The position numbers and the translations under genes are program-made. Below are positions 46,596 to 58,464 of a stretch of 64,000 nucleotides of DNA, one piece after another. How positions within the stretch are numbered: position 1 is the first letter of the stretch; every line of letters starts with the position of its first letter. Under the pieces are notes generated by a model, which was given only the letters and a program-made list of their open reading frames with translations, was not told the origin of the DNA and did not search any database. Origin of the DNA: Andrena cerasifolii (lineage: Eukaryota > Arthropoda > Insecta > Hymenoptera > Andrenidae). The stretch covers positions 19,229,501 through 19,293,500 of the forward strand of contig NC_135118.1 in the NCBI RefSeq assembly GCF_050908995.1, in the 5' to 3' direction.

Positions 46596-47152
46596 CATAA
46601 TCTACGAATAGATTCCATTTTCGGAGAAAAAAGGAAACCAGTAATACATACCACTGCGAATCGAATTTTGACAAAGGTTGAAACTTAGAAGTTCGTGTTC
46701 ACTGACCTACCTGCCGATAAAACAGTCATTCTAACATGGGAATTATTAAGCAAACTTTGGGGGTTACGGTCGTTATAAAAATCGGAATGACGATCGATTT
46801 TGCGTTGAAAGACTTCAGGCATGTTATCGGATCCATATCGACCATATCCTTACATTCTCATTTTGAACCATGGTAAGCCGCAATCTTATTAACTGTCGCT
46901 CGAGGACGGTGCCTCGTCTATGCTCCGTTAAGCCAGCCGAAAGATGTCGCCGCGGTCGGCTGGTGGCGTTCAACTAGCCACGGACCAATCAGAGCGCAAG
47001 TGCGCGCGGGCTCGAGGCTCGCGAGTTCGTTGGCTGTCAGTCCGTAAAGAGTCCGCTACAGAGGAGCGTCCGCGCGTTGAGTGATAGTAATCGCGTGCAA
47101 GCCCGCGTCTCCTGCGCGTTCCATTCATTCTCGGGGCGAGGGACTGGCGGAT

Positions 47153-47191
47153 ATGAGCACGTCGAGGTTCGACGCCGTGTCGCCCGCGTGA
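47153..47191 (+). other. uORF 1 in Gprk1 leader
   Basis: A 12-codon frame (MSTSRFDAVSPA) starts at ATG 47153 and stops at TGA 47191, about 330 nt before the Gprk1 start. It matters only if the transcript starts upstream of it. Confidence 0.4.
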
Positions 47192-47377
47192 ACGGTCAAC
47201 AGTTTTACGCGGGTGAGTGTGTCGCGTACCACCGTGGGGGGAGTGTCGTTAACCTCGTAGAGCTCGTCGAGAGAGATCTCGGGGGTTTGATCCTCGCTGG
47301 AGTTATCGCGCACAGATTCCCCCGACACGGAACTGTCAGACTCGCGAATCCGATTGCACGGCGATCAGTCGATCGAA

Positions 47378-47419
47378 ATGTCGGCGATAGCCGCGTCGTC
47401 CCCGGCGTCGCGACAGTGA
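47378..47419 (+). other. uORF 2 in Gprk1 leader
   Basis: A 13-codon frame (MSAIAASSPASRQ) has a good start context (gaaATGt). It ends 99 nt before the Gprk1 ATG, so reinitiation or leaky scanning would be needed. Confidence 0.45.
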
Positions 47420-47518
47420 GAAACAGCGTCCGCGACGGTCCGCCGAGCGTCGTCGACGGGAACGAGTCCAGGGTGAGCCGTGTTCGCTGGTCGAGAGATC
47501 TAGAGGCCACCAAGGAAA

Positions 47519-47631
47519 ATGGCGGACCTCGAGGCGGTGCTGGCCGACGTCAGCTACCTGATGGCCATGGAGAAGAGCAAAGACATGCCGGCCGCTCGCG
47601 CCAGTAAAAGGATCATCCTGCCCGATCCCAG
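47519..47631 (+). CDS. Gprk1: G protein-coupled receptor kinase (GRK2/3 type), first coding exon
   Basis: The ATG (aaaATGG) opens MADLEAVLADVSYLMAMEK followed by SKDMPAARASKRIILPDP. This is nearly identical to the N-terminus of animal GRK2/GRK3, the beta-adrenergic receptor kinases that phosphorylate activated GPCRs, recruit arrestin and modulate Hedgehog/Smoothened signalling in insects. The N-terminal helix seen here is the part that docks on the activated receptor and is essential for receptor phosphorylation. The exon ends CCCAG|GTACGC in phase 2; the family's next residue, Ser, is consistent with a split AG|N codon. The RGS-homology, kinase and PH domains are not in the window, so the rest of the gene must lie to the right beyond 64000, or its short exons escaped notice. 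Confidence 0.93.
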
Positions 47632-48828
47632 GTACGCCCTGACTCGTAGATCCGGCCGTGTCGTCCAGTGCCGTTCGCCGATCTGGCCACCCCAGTAACG
47701 CCTTGCCACTAGCGATGGGAACGATGCGCTCGTAAGCAAGCGGCAACTGCTCCTATTAACGTAAAACGCCTCGGTTACGCGTAATCGCTTCGGAGTTTCG
47801 ATCTGCTTTGTTTCCTGCTAGATTGTCGGAGCGAACTGAAGGAACTTCTGCAATTAGGTGCTCTTGCGCGCAGCATCGCTCTGGTTATTAGCTCGAACGG
47901 GCTATCAACAAGTTTTCAAATTCAATCTTACAATTCGCAACGGGGGAAACAATTCATAACTATGCTGCTCGTAAAATTAACTAGCGTTAGTAGCACTGTT
48001 ATAAATAATGGGATAATGAGATGCAAATATCGATCGATACATTTTCTACTTCGTTAATATTAGTACACAGACAATATTCGTACATGTGGGGTAGTAGATG
48101 TGATGTATTCCGATTCCACCTTGCTTTTATTGGCGTTCGACAGCGTCGATTAATCGATGGGGTTTTGATTGATTGTGTGCACATTTCGAAACGGTGGTCG
48201 AATTAGGCCCATCGCTACATCTCACCACGTTTCCTGCCCCTCCCTTTTTCGGTCCCGGAGCTCTTCCTTGTTTGACACGAGTTCGCCCGCTCGGTCTCCC
48301 TCTGCTGTTTCTCGGCGCATGCGCGTGCATGCCTCTCGGCTCCCTGGCTTCGGTCCGCCTCGGCGGCCGGCGCGCCGCGACCGTTCCGCAAAAATGTTTA
48401 CAAACAGTGGGCTGTTGGCGATCGGAGGCGCGAATAATAAAAAAAAAAGCAATGATCTGAAATACCGACGGGTTTTGCGATGCGATTGAGAATGTTGGGC
48501 AGTCAATAACCCTCTGCGATCGAACAACAAACATCTGATGATGACCATCGTTGTTTAGCGTTATGTACTTGTGACAGCTGGAGGAGAATTAAGTTGGTCT
48601 AATTGCACTTGTTGTGTGACCTTAATAATCATCGCGTTGATAATGATAACAATAATACTGGTTTATCCCTCTAGATTCGACAGGATCTAAAAGTCGTGTG
48701 GATTAATTACATACGTGTAAGACATAACGACCTATAACCTATATCTTCTGTAGAGAACACGACGAGTTAGGAAAACAATGTTCGCAGTGGTGCATGATAA
48801 TGCTTTTCTATTTCAATAAATTCTACAA

Positions 48829-49525
48829 GGGGCTGTCCTTAAATTTCGTAAGGGTAATTTTTACGAATTCTTACCCCCTCCCTCCCCCAGTATAAGAATT
48901 CGTAAGATTTGATATTCCAACCCCCTCCTTACGTAATATTTTTTACACTTAATATTTTTAGTTATTAAAATTCTTTTAAAGGCTTATATAATTCATTTAA
49001 CTTGGTTTCGGGAAATTTAAACTAAAACTACTTTTCTGGAACATTAATGATAGCATTTGTATTTATTTAAAATTCGGTTAAACAATATTTGATATTCCAA
49101 CCCCCTCCTTACGTAATATTTTTAGTTATTAAAATTCTTTTAAAGGTTTATATAATTCATTTAACTTGGTTTCGGGAATTTTAAACTAAAACTACTTTTC
49201 TGGAACATTAATGATAGCATTTGTATTTATTTAAAATTCGGTTAAACAATATTTGATATTCCCACCCCCTCCTTACGTAATATTTTTTACACTTAATATT
49301 TGTAGTTATTAAAATTCTTTTAAAGGTTTATATAATTCATTTAACTTGGTTTCGGGAATTTTAAACTAAAACTACTTTTCTGGAACATTAATGATAGAAT
49401 TTGTATTTATTTAAAATTAGGTTAAACAATATTACGCTACCTGACTCCCCCCTTGTAATAAAACATAAGAAATACGCGACCCCCCCCCAAAAAAAGAAGC
49501 CTTACGTAATTTATGGGTGGCCCCC
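48829..49525. mobile_element. DNA element with GGGGCTGTCC termini and three internal repeats
   Basis: Ends GGGGCTGTCCTTAAATTTCG and TACGTAATTTATGGGTGGCC-CCC are inverted. Inside, a 164-180 bp unit starting TTTGATATTCCAACCCC is repeated at 48908, 49088 and 49252; the middle unit has lost about 16 bp. No coding frame. Superfamily unassigned. Confidence 0.7.
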
Positions 49526-50489
49526 AAGGTCCGAAAATTATCAGGGCACAACGACCAACCTAACCTTATTTTCCTGTGATACAACAACTGAAATCGATGT
49601 TTATAACGGATTTCGAAATGAGAGCACAATCTTAATTTTCCGTTTTCAATGGAAAACTACGGGTGGAATAAAGCTTTGTCCCGTGTTAGTGACAGGAATG
49701 AAGTCATTGGCCGATTATTTGAGAATCGGATAGGATAGCATACGTACGTGGTATGTAGGATGCGTCGGTAAATAGGTATGCAATGTGATGAAGATTAGCC
49801 TCGCTATAATCACCATATGTATGCACCATATATGTACATATGCGTACACATACGTACACACGCCATTGAACACAGAACGTCGGTCAAAGTCGGTGCCCGG
49901 TGATTTGACGAACGGTCGAACCGTTGATCGATACTCCGCGTCGATTATAATGTGCCAATGTTTACACTGCCGATGTTATTTTCGACCCGTAAAACACGGA
50001 CGTTACGAAGGTACGCCGTGAAAATAAGTCGATTGGATAGCAGCGGGCTTCCCTTTTGCTGGCAGCCCGCCAACGGCAAAGACGAACACGTTTCACGTGC
50101 TACGCGACCTCTGGATAAGGCGAAGTGACTTGGACCAAATCCGCGGAACAACTGTCTATCAGAATTTTCTTTATATCTAATTTCTTAATTCATTTTTCAG
50201 TTGAATATGCAGGTTATAGACGCGAATAGGTACGTGCGCTTCCGCTCTTGTATCGTTACGCGCCTATGTGTGTTGTACATACAATCGAAACCACTTAAAA
50301 TTCGAAATAGTTCCTTTTTGCAAATAGGAAGTGAGGTAGAGAATAGTCGCACGCTATAAGTGCACAAAATACGGAGAACTTGGATCATCACGAATTTTAT
50401 GGAAAATAATAGTGTAATTACAGTATGTACTTAGTGATTAGAAATAGTAAAATAATAGTGCCACTACATTGGGCATTAAGAACAATGGA

Positions 50490-51635
50490 GGGCTCGGATG
50501 CAATAAGGGGACTAGCGCTCGAAAATGCGAAAAGGTATTGTCCAAGCGCTAAGAAAAACTGGAAAATTAAATATTGTTAAACTGGATTTTAAAATATATA
50601 GTGTTGTAAAGCTCGTCACGGCACACATTTTTCTTATTTGCAGTTTTTTTATCGAATCATTAGTATTCGAGATAAAAATTATAAACGAGAAAAAATTCTT
50701 CGACCAAAATCATTATTTCTTTAAACATAAATTGCGATAACTCGAGTAAATATTAAGAGATCGTTATGAGACTTGAAACATAAGACTCAGAAAACTCTAG
50801 CGAAGCCGTAAAATGTATGCACCAAACCCTTATGTTAAAAAATGTAATAGTATTTAATTAAAAAGTAATACTGGACATAACCCATGTTTTTCAACGTTCA
50901 CCGTTAAAAAGTATCGAGGCAATTTTGAGGTACATATAACTTGCAGCGACAAAGTTTTTCCTTAATATACAAGGAAGATTTTCACCAATTTTCACACTGA
51001 TTAATAAATAATTGTAGAAGATATGACGATATATATAAATCTCACGCGCCACCAATAGTCAACAGCCGCGTATAATGCGCTATTTAGTAGTTTTATCGTC
51101 ATATCTTCTACAATTATTTATTAATCAGTTTGAAAATTGGTGAAAATCTTCCTTGCATATTAAGGAAAAACTTTGTCGCTGCAAGTTATGTGTACCTCAA
51201 AATTACCTCGATACTTTTTAACGGCAAACGTTGAAAAACATGATTTATATCCAGTATTACTTTTTAATTAAATATTATTACATTTTTTAACATAAGGGTT
51301 TTGTGCATACATTTTACGGCTCCGCTAGAGTTTTCTGAGTCTTACGTTTCAAGTCTCATAACGATCTCTTAATATTTACTCAAGTTATCGCAGTTTATGT
51401 TTAAAGAAATAATGACTTTGGACGATGAAAGATTTTTCGGTTATAATTTTTACCTCGAATAGTAATGATTCGATAAACAAACTGTAAATAGAAAAAACGT
51501 GTGTCGTGACGAGCTTTACAACGTTATATTTTTTAAAATACAGTTTAGCAACATTTAATTTTCCAATATTTCTTAGCGTTTGGACAATAATTTTTCCCAT
51601 TTTCGAGCGCTAGTCCGCTTATTGCATCCGAGCCC
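50490..51635. mobile_element. 1.15-kb palindromic foldback element
   Basis: Ends GGGCTCGGATGCAATAAG / CTTATTGCATCCGAGCCC. The two arms of about 540 bp are inverted copies, roughly nine in ten bases matching by eye, around a centre near 51062 with a short unpaired middle (CACGCGCCACCAATAGTC). Two open frames, 50525-50740 (+) and 51385-51600 (-), are the same arm sequence read from each end, not genes. Confidence 0.88.
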
Positions 51636-52420
51636 AATTTACAAACATGTATTAATATGGAAAATCTAACTTGATAGCACACGCCTCGTTCTACAAACTG
51701 TATCACAAATACTGTTAGTAGTTGGGAAACTGTTCCCATCACGGTGTAACAGCCGTGGTTCCCATACACAGAAATCTCGTAGCTATTCTTTTACATCGTG
51801 AAATCGGTTAGCAGCAGGAGCCATCTAGCATTGAATACAATAACTACTACTGTGCGCTTCGCGATCACACAGTACGCGACAAAAATCTAAATTAGGCATT
51901 ACTCATCAGTCACACATATATACAGTAAATCCAAAATGAAATTTCGATTTGCAAATCCCTGTTCCTGACATCGAATGGGTATCCAAAATAATCCATAAAT
52001 TGCAGAAAATTTGATTCACCAGTTATGTGCTCTCGGCAGGATTCGCGAGCTTTCTCATTTTCTTCGTTAATGAAACAGCTGACGCTGATAATTTTGTTTT
52101 AATAAAACAAAAACATCCCGCAGCTCTGCAATTACGGAGTTTTTTGCTTTCCGCGCGCAACGTGGTTTCAAAGTGACAAAAAAAAACTGGAAGGGGATGT
52201 CAAAATGTTCAGGAACCGTGTCGCCGAGCTCCGTAACGCGCGAAAAGCGTGCTAGAAGGGGACGCCGAGTGCGTGCGTCTAGCAATAATTCATCGCGGTT
52301 TCATAAACCGACCGAATTTTTCCAAGCGTTGTTTATGCAGCAAGACCGAACCGCGTTTCACGCGGTAGAAATTAAACGCGACTCGGAAATAGAAATATTC
52401 CGGGGGCCGTAACTCGAGGG

Positions 52421-52600
52421 CAGTGTTTCCCAACCTTTTTCCGTGGGAACGAACTTACTTCCGTCTTAGAAACACATTTAATGGTACACCCGAGCATGAA
52501 TAGCAGACTGTTCTTTGATATTTTATCATTTAAATACTGCTTCTTAATTTCATCAGTAATTAGGGGAAAGGTGGGATAGTTGATCACAGTTTTGCTTTTT
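52421..52600. mobile_element. hAT-like terminus, partial
   Basis: CAGTGTTTCCCAACCTTTTT followed by CCGTGG is a classic hAT inverted-end sequence. A matching right end was not identified, so this is a fragment or the boundary is diverged. Confidence 0.45.
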
Positions 52601-53384
52601 TTATTAAAATAATGATAATGGTTTGCTTTGTTTGTATTAAATTATGTAAGTTGTGATTCTTAGAGTATTCTCAATATACTTGTACAAATTTGAGAGCTGA
52701 AAACTAAATTTAATGATTGAATTTCAACATTTTCTGGCAGTGATGTTATGCACAAGTATCCCCCACTGAAGGGGAGACTTGATCGAAAGGTTAGGGAGAC
52801 TTGGTCAGTGAACTTTACGAGTAAATAACACTGTGATTTAACAAAATGACAAATCGATCATCAGACAGTCGAAATTCCCAATACTGCCAATAATAGGTGG
52901 CAACTAACCCGATTAGACGGCTTTAATTTTCGCCACCAGATGGCGTAGCGGAAACAAGAAAATGCCAATTCTGTCGTATTGCTCCTGTCTCTGTTCTTCT
53001 ATGTCTACGTTTATTAGGGTTGTTCCTATCTCTCTTCTCCCTCTCCTTGCTTTCTCTACATCTTCTATCTCCATTCCATTTCTTCTGTAATACTGCTCTC
53101 TATCTTTTCCCCATCTAGATTTATTTCTTTCTTATTTTTCTTTTATTAATTATTATTAAAACAAATTTCCAACATTCAGTTATCATTTTATTGTTCCTAC
53201 CTTCTGTTTTTTTTCCTCGTATTTTTGTGCTCTTTTTCCTGCTTCTGTTCATATCTTTTCAATTTTCGTCTCTTCTAGGATGATATATGCATGTGGCTTT
53301 TACATAACTACTACGTAGTCAGAGAACAGTTTCGTAAACGTAGAAATGAAAACCAGAAAGAATCTGAAAGCTTGATGTTATGGT

Positions 53385-54905
53385 TAGGGATTGCAAATTT
53401 ACCGACTTTTTCAATTACCGGTAATTCGGTAAAATGTTCAATCGAAATCGGTTTACCGGTATTTACCGGCATTCTAGCTGTATTTGCGAATGGCCCCAGT
53501 GGCCGATCGACTCGAGATTTGTGAAGAGGGTGTTTGCACCCTAAATCTAAAATTGTTGCTTCGGCAATTTATTAGTTTACGAGATATTAATAAAAAACTT
53601 TTAGTATTTCTGTTGACTTGTTCCGACATTACGCATTCCACTTTCCAACTTGTTCTGGATATTAATATTGGTTGGGGTTAGATTAGTGCGGGGGGCGCGT
53701 AAAGCTATGTAAGTTTGGAGATTTCAACCAGAAACTTGGAGATGCGATCCATCCTGTTATACAGGGTGGATACCTATTACTTTATTGATAGGCAATACTC
53801 TAGGGGAGGAGGGAGGGGGGGGGGGGGTGATTCTACAGGCCAAAATAAGACGAAAATATAGAATACAATTTTTTAATGTCGCGCTTCGTTTTCGAGAAAA
53901 TTGGCTTTGAATTTCAGCTAAATATGCATGCCATTTAAGTGCTTGAGGGGGGCACGCGGAGGTAAGTAACGCGTCCAGCTGTCCGTAGGACAAGTTGCTG
54001 GGAGGGTAGGATTAAACCCCTACGTGTATACAGTTCAGAAAAATAATTTGTAAAACAAAAATTAACAATAATTTTTTATTAATATTTCGGAAAATAATAA
54101 ATTCCCGAAGCTACAATTTTAGATTTAGCGTCCACACCCCCTCCCCACCCACCCCCTCAAGCCTCGGGTCGATCGTCCACTGGGGCCATTCGGAAGTGTA
54201 TCCGGCATTTTTTTCAGCTATTGAAAACATAAGAGGCAAAAAAAACTTTCTCAACTCTAATCGAGCATTATAAAAAATATATGCAAATAAAACTATTTTG
54301 CAGATAAAATATAAAATGATATAACATAAAAGAGATATATTTGTATAACAATTGACTATACTTATATATGGATCTTCACCACGAAAACAATGAAAAGAAT
54401 CTTAACTTACATACACAATTAATTACTTTTGTATTTAACAATTCTTTTTAACAAATAAGCACCCCCAAAAAACATAATTTGTCTGAATTTTGGTCCCCTG
54501 ATCGCGACTTAATTTTTGTACAAAAAAATATCCAGCCACGGATAAAGCGCTCTCAGATTCTACAATTTGTTGGTCGAGTAATCATTAAAAAATCATATGC
54601 CATTTGTATATATTTTCTCCTTACTTTTTCTACTTGAGAATACGTCCATTTTTTTGACGACTTAATTCAGATTTTTAGTTTCCTTTCGGATCAGAGCTGG
54701 TTTTTCATCAGATAAGTACTTGGGTTTTCTCATTATTAGTCGTTGAATTTTTTTTTTTCACTGATAACGTAGTAGATGTCGACGGAGTTAATAAACGCAT
54801 ATATCCGGTATATTGCTATACGTAATTTATCGAATTACCGGTAAAAATTTGTGGGTATTTCTCGCGATTTACCGGGAAACCTGTTCACCGGTATTGCAAT
54901 CGCTA
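53385..54905. mobile_element. hAT-type element carrying a nested MITE
   Basis: An exact 8-bp duplication GTTATGGT lies at 53377-53384 and 54906-54913. Inverted ends are TAGGGATTGCAA and TTGCAATCGCTA, followed inside by ACCGGTAA-rich subterminal sequence. Without the nested copy it would be about 790 bp; no transposase was recognised. Confidence 0.85.
53474..54201. mobile_element. Same element family, copy 2, nested in a hAT-type element
   Basis: It is flanked by an exact 8-bp duplication CCGGCATT (53466-53473, 54202-54209). Sequence is collinear with copy 1 throughout, with an expanded G-run (about 53806-53827). It interrupts the TACCGGTAAA-rich element 53385-54905. Confidence 0.85.
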
Positions 54906-54957
54906 GTTATGGTGTCTTCGTGTTGTGTTCCAGAAGGGGTTGTTTAAATCCATTTGT

Positions 54958-55675
54958 TTTATGGTGACCTTCCGGTCGAAAAGTCGATTTTTTTATTTCA
55001 TTTTTCGAATATTTAACCTTTTAGGAATACGTGTTTAAAAGGATTTGGTCGAAATTCGTAAAATTCCCGAAGTTATAGGTATTTTAGTAGCGGCAAATGC
55101 ATGGGTCATTCGGCGCTCACGTAAAACTTTAAACCCGTTTTCCCCGAAACAGTGTTCTCAAACTCGGTGGGACCTGTATCTCCAAAAGTTATTATCCGAT
55201 TCGACTGAAACTTTTTTTATTTTGAAGAATATACTTCTGGCTAGGGGCAATACCAGAAGAAAATACAAAAATTAAAAATTTATAATTTTCAAAGGCTTTG
55301 AAAGGATGTAAACTATAGGGAAAAAGTGATTTAAAACTTCAAGTATCGTTATTTTCTAAAAAAAATGTCATATTTGTATTTTTTCTGGTTTCCCCTCTAG
55401 CCAGAAGTATATTCTTCCAAATAAGAAAAGTTTCATTCAAATCGGATAATAACTTTTGGAGATACAAGGTCCAACCGATTTGGATGAATTTTTTAACGCC
55501 TTGACTTTAACGACTCCCCAGTGCCGTCTGCAATGATTAATTATAAAACAAAAAATATATTTCTATAACTTAAGACATCCTTAATACAATGCAAGAAGTC
55601 CCATTAAATTATATACAGTAGTTTTCCTTTAATTAATTCCTAAAAATCACCTATTTATTGGGGCTCTAGACCTTA
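54958..55675. mobile_element. GGGGACCTTCCGGTC-family foldback
   Basis: Left (GTGACCTTCCGGTCGAAAAG, GGACCTGTATCTCCAAAAG, AATATACTTCTGGCTAGG) and right (CCTCTAGCCAGAAGTATATT, CTTTTGGAGATACAAGGTCC, GGGGCTCTAGACC) halves are inverted copies around about 55320. The right half is the reverse complement of 13628-13925. No coding capacity. Confidence 0.75.
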
Positions 55676-58247
55676 ATGCAGGCTTTAAATTTATGGTGAA
55701 ATTTGAATTTTTCTAACATCACTATCACCCGTCAGTTTTCTGTAAAAGCTCCCACTAGTCTTCTCGAATTCGAATCCTGAATACGAACCGCTCTCTTTGA
55801 GCGTCATTCAATTGCGATTCAATTCTGGCACGGAGTACGTTCCAAACGATTCGCCCCGCTACATTTAACTGACGAACCGTCCAGTTGCGTTCGATTTACA
55901 CGACGGGCGAGGAAAATCGCCCGAAAAGTCAAAAGATCATGGACGCTGGGTGGCTGGGAACAACTGAGAAAGCGATATGTAGTCGTTTTCCCACTATATC
56001 ATTGGCTCTGATAAAAGAATTTTGGTAGTTCAAAGTTCCCTCCAATTTTCAGAAATTCGACATTTTCCCCACTCGTACATTTCGGAGTTTAACAGAAAAT
56101 GTTCAATTTTCAACGTGCACTTGCGGCACGTGATGCTATTATTAAAACAAACATTTCTCTTTGCGCAATCCGTGCGGGGAACGCCTATGGGCGTTCAGCG
56201 AGCATGCATAACAAATGCGAATGGAGGATATCCGCACACAGTGTATGCCCAACAGTTTTATTTCAGCCCCAATATGGTTCAACCCCTTAAGGATGTGTCG
56301 GACGTACAATATTAGACAAAAGTATATGAAATTTGAAATACTCGAATATCCACGTCTTACGCATAGTAAATATAGATGTAAGGAACTCGAACGACAGTTG
56401 GAGTCTTACTTTTAATCCTAGGAAGATATGTTTGACTTTACAAATGCTTTCTCAAACATTATTAGCTAAACTTTTGCCAGTGAAAATGCCCGGGATTCAC
56501 AATTTTCTCAAGTAATAATTTATATCTTTAAAACGGTGTGGCGAAAAAGATTGAAACACGGCAGATATTTTCATCTCCCCTTAAACTACATGTAAAAAAA
56601 AAATTGAAAACATTGGCACCATTTCTTCAAGATTTCTTCAGCTGTTTTATCCGTCGAGATCGTCTCTTTCCATACGTGTAAAATGAGTGAAGATTAAAAT
56701 CGTTATAACTCAGTAACCGTTTCGTGAATTCGTTTAGAATTTTTCGAGCATAACAGGAAGATTAGAAAGAAGAATCTCGCAAGTTTTAATCAACTATTTT
56801 GCAAACAGGACTAATACGCCCTTAAATTATTTTACGGCTCATACCGGCGAACCGCCAGCTGAATAAAAAAAGTTACTATTGGCTAAGCTACTCTTCAAAA
56901 AATCGGTGAAAATTTGAAATTTAAAATCGTCCGATCAAATACACGTCAGAATTTGGACGATTTTCCAGCGATCGGATAACCAGAAGGGCGAGTGTTCGCG
57001 GTTAATCCCCGATCTAATCCGTCGAATCCCATAAGGGATGTTCTTCCACGCGTCCCGGCTTCCCTCGGATGGCGGCGCGCCGACCGAAGAACGGGTTTCG
57101 CCACGATGGAAGGGAGCACGCCCAGGTTTCGGTGGATATTTACAATGCGAAGTCCCCGTCTAAATTTACGGCGTTTCTTTTTTATTCCGAGCCCGCGCTC
57201 TCGGCCCGACCAGCGAGAACGAGAACGCACGCACGCTTGCGAAACCGCGCGCCCACTGTTCGCGTGGCGAGAGCGGCAGCGGTGGAAGGGAAATTTAAAT
57301 ATTTGGGGGAACGTCAGAAGCGTTTCCAGCCGTAAAACCGCGATACTGGTTTTCTTCGTTCGGCAACAGTTTGGACTTCCCATTCCGGAGAATTATTTTG
57401 ACTGCTGGCCGCGCGCGCGTACCGACGCGTTCACGCGGCCGCTGGTACGTAGTAGGGTGGCCGTACCTAATATCGCCTAGCAAAAGTTAAGTCGCTGCCA
57501 ATTGAATAATAATTAATATTTTTGCACGCAATTCGTTTCAAAGTAAAGAGAAATTATACGTCTTTCATGCAGCATAAGTTAGGTCCGCCGAAACCTAGAA
57601 ATTTTTAATTAGGAATTACAAAAACGTAAGACATGCAAAAATCTGGTTCTAAAAAAAGTGTACCTAATATCGCCTGTTCAAGAAATATTGATTGATTCTT
57701 GTATATATGAGTTTTCAAAGTCATTTTCATTTTCATGTGCTTTTATTATTTCTTGCTCTGTAAATGTTTTTTTCTTTATTAATCTTTGATTTTATTTTTA
57801 TTAGAAACATATAGAAATAGGATTTTTAAAATATTTTATTGTTTTCGTTCGGATGTAGATATTGGAATAATAAAGTTTATTTCGGTCGCTCCGCAAATTT
57901 CGTGACTCTATCTGTAACAAACATTGCATCGAAACTATTATTCTCCGGTAGGCGGTGTCGAGAACACGCATACTGGTTAAAGAGAAACGGTATTTTCGTT
58001 ACGAAAAATATTTGAATCGATTTCGATTACTTAAGGGGACTAGGCAGTCGAAAAATCGATTTTTTATCGCATTTTCCGAGAGTACTATCTTTTCTGAATA
58101 AAATGCCGCTTGGTTTATAGTAAAATTCGCAAAATTGCAGATTTGGCAGCTAAAAACGTCGTCCGTTTTTCTCGAATATTTTTTTCTCTTCATTTTTTCC
58201 TGATTGCGAACGAATTGAGGTTCGGATCGACTTGGAAAAAATTACAG

Positions 58248-58412
58248 GATCTGTAAAACATGTGCTATATCGGTGCAAACCTCTGATATGGTCCGTAAAA
58301 ATTCGAGATTTTCATAAAAATATTCGGTGACTTCTTAATTTTTTTATGAAAATCTCGAATTTTTACGGACCATATCAGAGGTTTGCGCCGAAATGGCACA
58401 TGTTTTTACACA
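58248..58412. repeat. Hairpin-forming palindrome
   Basis: CAAACCTCTGATATGGTCCG pairs with CGGACCATATCAGAGGTTTG, and AAAATTCGAGATTTTCATAA with its complement, around a loop of about 35 bp. It may belong to the TTAAGGGGAC-ended sequence starting at 58031. Confidence 0.7.
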
Positions 58413-58464
58413 TTTTGTGATATTTTTATACTGCCGGAAATAAGAAAATGCCAATAGCCGAGTA

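Larger units (their letters stand above)
46618..47518. promoter_or_regulatory. Divergent 5' region between WD40 gene and Gprk1
   Basis: The WD40 gene runs left and Gprk1 runs right from this interval. The interval 46900-47518 is markedly CpG-rich against AT-rich surroundings, fitting a shared bidirectional promoter plus the Gprk1 leader. No TATA box stands out. Transcription start sites cannot be placed from sequence alone. Confidence 0.5.

Noticed and set aside
46545..46618. Possible WD40 first exon MESIRRLCARANPTYAEIAR
   Set aside because: Excellent ATG context and a donor are present, but phase 1 joined to the nearest good acceptor (after 46438) runs into a stop, and it does not match the phase needed at the modelled exon. 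Kept only as a note.
47077..47607. 176-codon plus-strand frame in the Gprk1 leader
   Set aside because: It overlaps the true GRK start in another frame, has no ATG in good context and no motif; explained by CpG-rich composition.
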